From: an uncultured Oscillospiraceae bacterium
Lineage (GTDB): Bacteria; Bacillota; Clostridia; Oscillospirales; Ruminococcaceae
DNA length: 5,009 nt
NCBI GenBank assembly: GCA_910587465.1
Contig: CAJUMS010000139.1
Location: 1-5,009 of the forward strand
Direction of reading: 5' to 3'
Shown: in pieces, positions 4,931 to 5,009 of the stretch
Numbering within the stretch: position 1 is the stretch's first letter
Layout: each line of letters opens with the position of its first letter
The notes under the pieces: model-generated
What the model saw: the letters and a program-made list of their open reading frames with translations, nothing else
The model's database searches: none
Told to the model about the DNA's origin: nothing
Position numbers and translations under genes: made by a program

Positions 4931-4959
4931 TTGACTTTTGAGAAACAATGTGCTATAAT
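4931..4959 (+). promoter_or_regulatory. Strong rightward promoter, divergent from xre
   Basis: TTGACT (4931-4936), 17-nt spacer, TATAAT (4954-4959), with TG one base before the -10 (extended -10). It matches sigma-A consensus at 11 of 12 hexamer... strictly, at four of six -35 bases plus all six -10 bases. Transcription would start near 4966 and run out of the window, so the target gene is not visible. Confidence 0.8.
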
Positions 4960-4963
4960 TAAG

Positions 4964-4986
4964 GCAACACCGCACAAACCTGTTGC
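4964..4986. repeat. Short dyad in the leader of the rightward transcript
   Basis: GCAACA (4964-4969) pairs with TGTTGC (4981-4986) across an 11-nt loop. It lies at the predicted transcription start and could be an operator half-site pair or a weak 5' hairpin. With 6-bp arms it may be chance. Confidence 0.3.
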
Positions 4987-5009
4987 AAATTGGTGAAAAA
5001 TAAGGTATA
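4983..5009 (+). promoter_or_regulatory. Possible second rightward promoter, cut by the window end
   Basis: TTGCAA (4983-4988), 17-nt spacer, then TATA as the last four bases of the window. If the next bases complete a -10, this is a tandem promoter downstream of 4931-4959. The -10 cannot be judged from four bases. Confidence 0.3.

Noticed and set aside
4960..5009. Right edge as the terminal inverted repeat of an insertion sequence
   Set aside because: The stretch vaguely recalls IS ends, but no transposase, partner repeat or target duplication can be seen in the window.

Overview
The window looks like part of a mobilizable or conjugative element from a low-to-moderate GC Bacillota, most likely a gut Clostridia lineage. 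This is inferred from strong AGGAGG-type ribosome sites, TTG starts, near-consensus sigma-A promoters, and the families present: a short CHC2 zinc-finger primase, a MobC/MOBP relaxase pair, an Rpn PD-(D/E)XK nuclease and an Xre regulator. No phage structural, rRNA, tRNA or CRISPR feature is visible.

Left part (1-1051, minus strand): a 202-residue protein with a CHC2-type zinc finger is followed after 18 nt by a 128-residue protein of unknown function, and perhaps by a third gene that leaves the window. These form a small operon, probably for replication of the element. Middle left (1052-1579): a 528-bp gene-free divergent region packed with dyads. It holds a 38-bp imperfect inverted repeat whose ends match the IncP-type nick consensus YATCCTGY, plus four hairpins next to mobC. 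It is the best candidate for oriT and for the divergent control region.

Centre (1580-3297, plus strand): MobC and a MOBP relaxase overlap by 52 nt and are probably translationally coupled. The relaxase has the catalytic Tyr context and the His cluster, so the element can probably be mobilized. No type IV secretion, coupling protein or recombinase gene lies in the window, so whether it is a full ICE or an IME that borrows a conjugation machine cannot be decided here.

Right part (3298-5009): an independent Rpn-family nuclease gene has its own near-consensus promoter and terminator. Inside its 3' end is a strong Shine-Dalgarno followed by an in-frame ATG, which would give a separate 57-residue C-terminal product. 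This resembles the intragenic antitoxin arrangement I recall for E. coli Rpn proteins and is the most interesting observation here. A convergent Xre regulator gene follows on the minus strand. Its upstream region carries two identical 15-bp direct repeats 32 bp apart between divergent promoters, one of which reads out of the window to the right.
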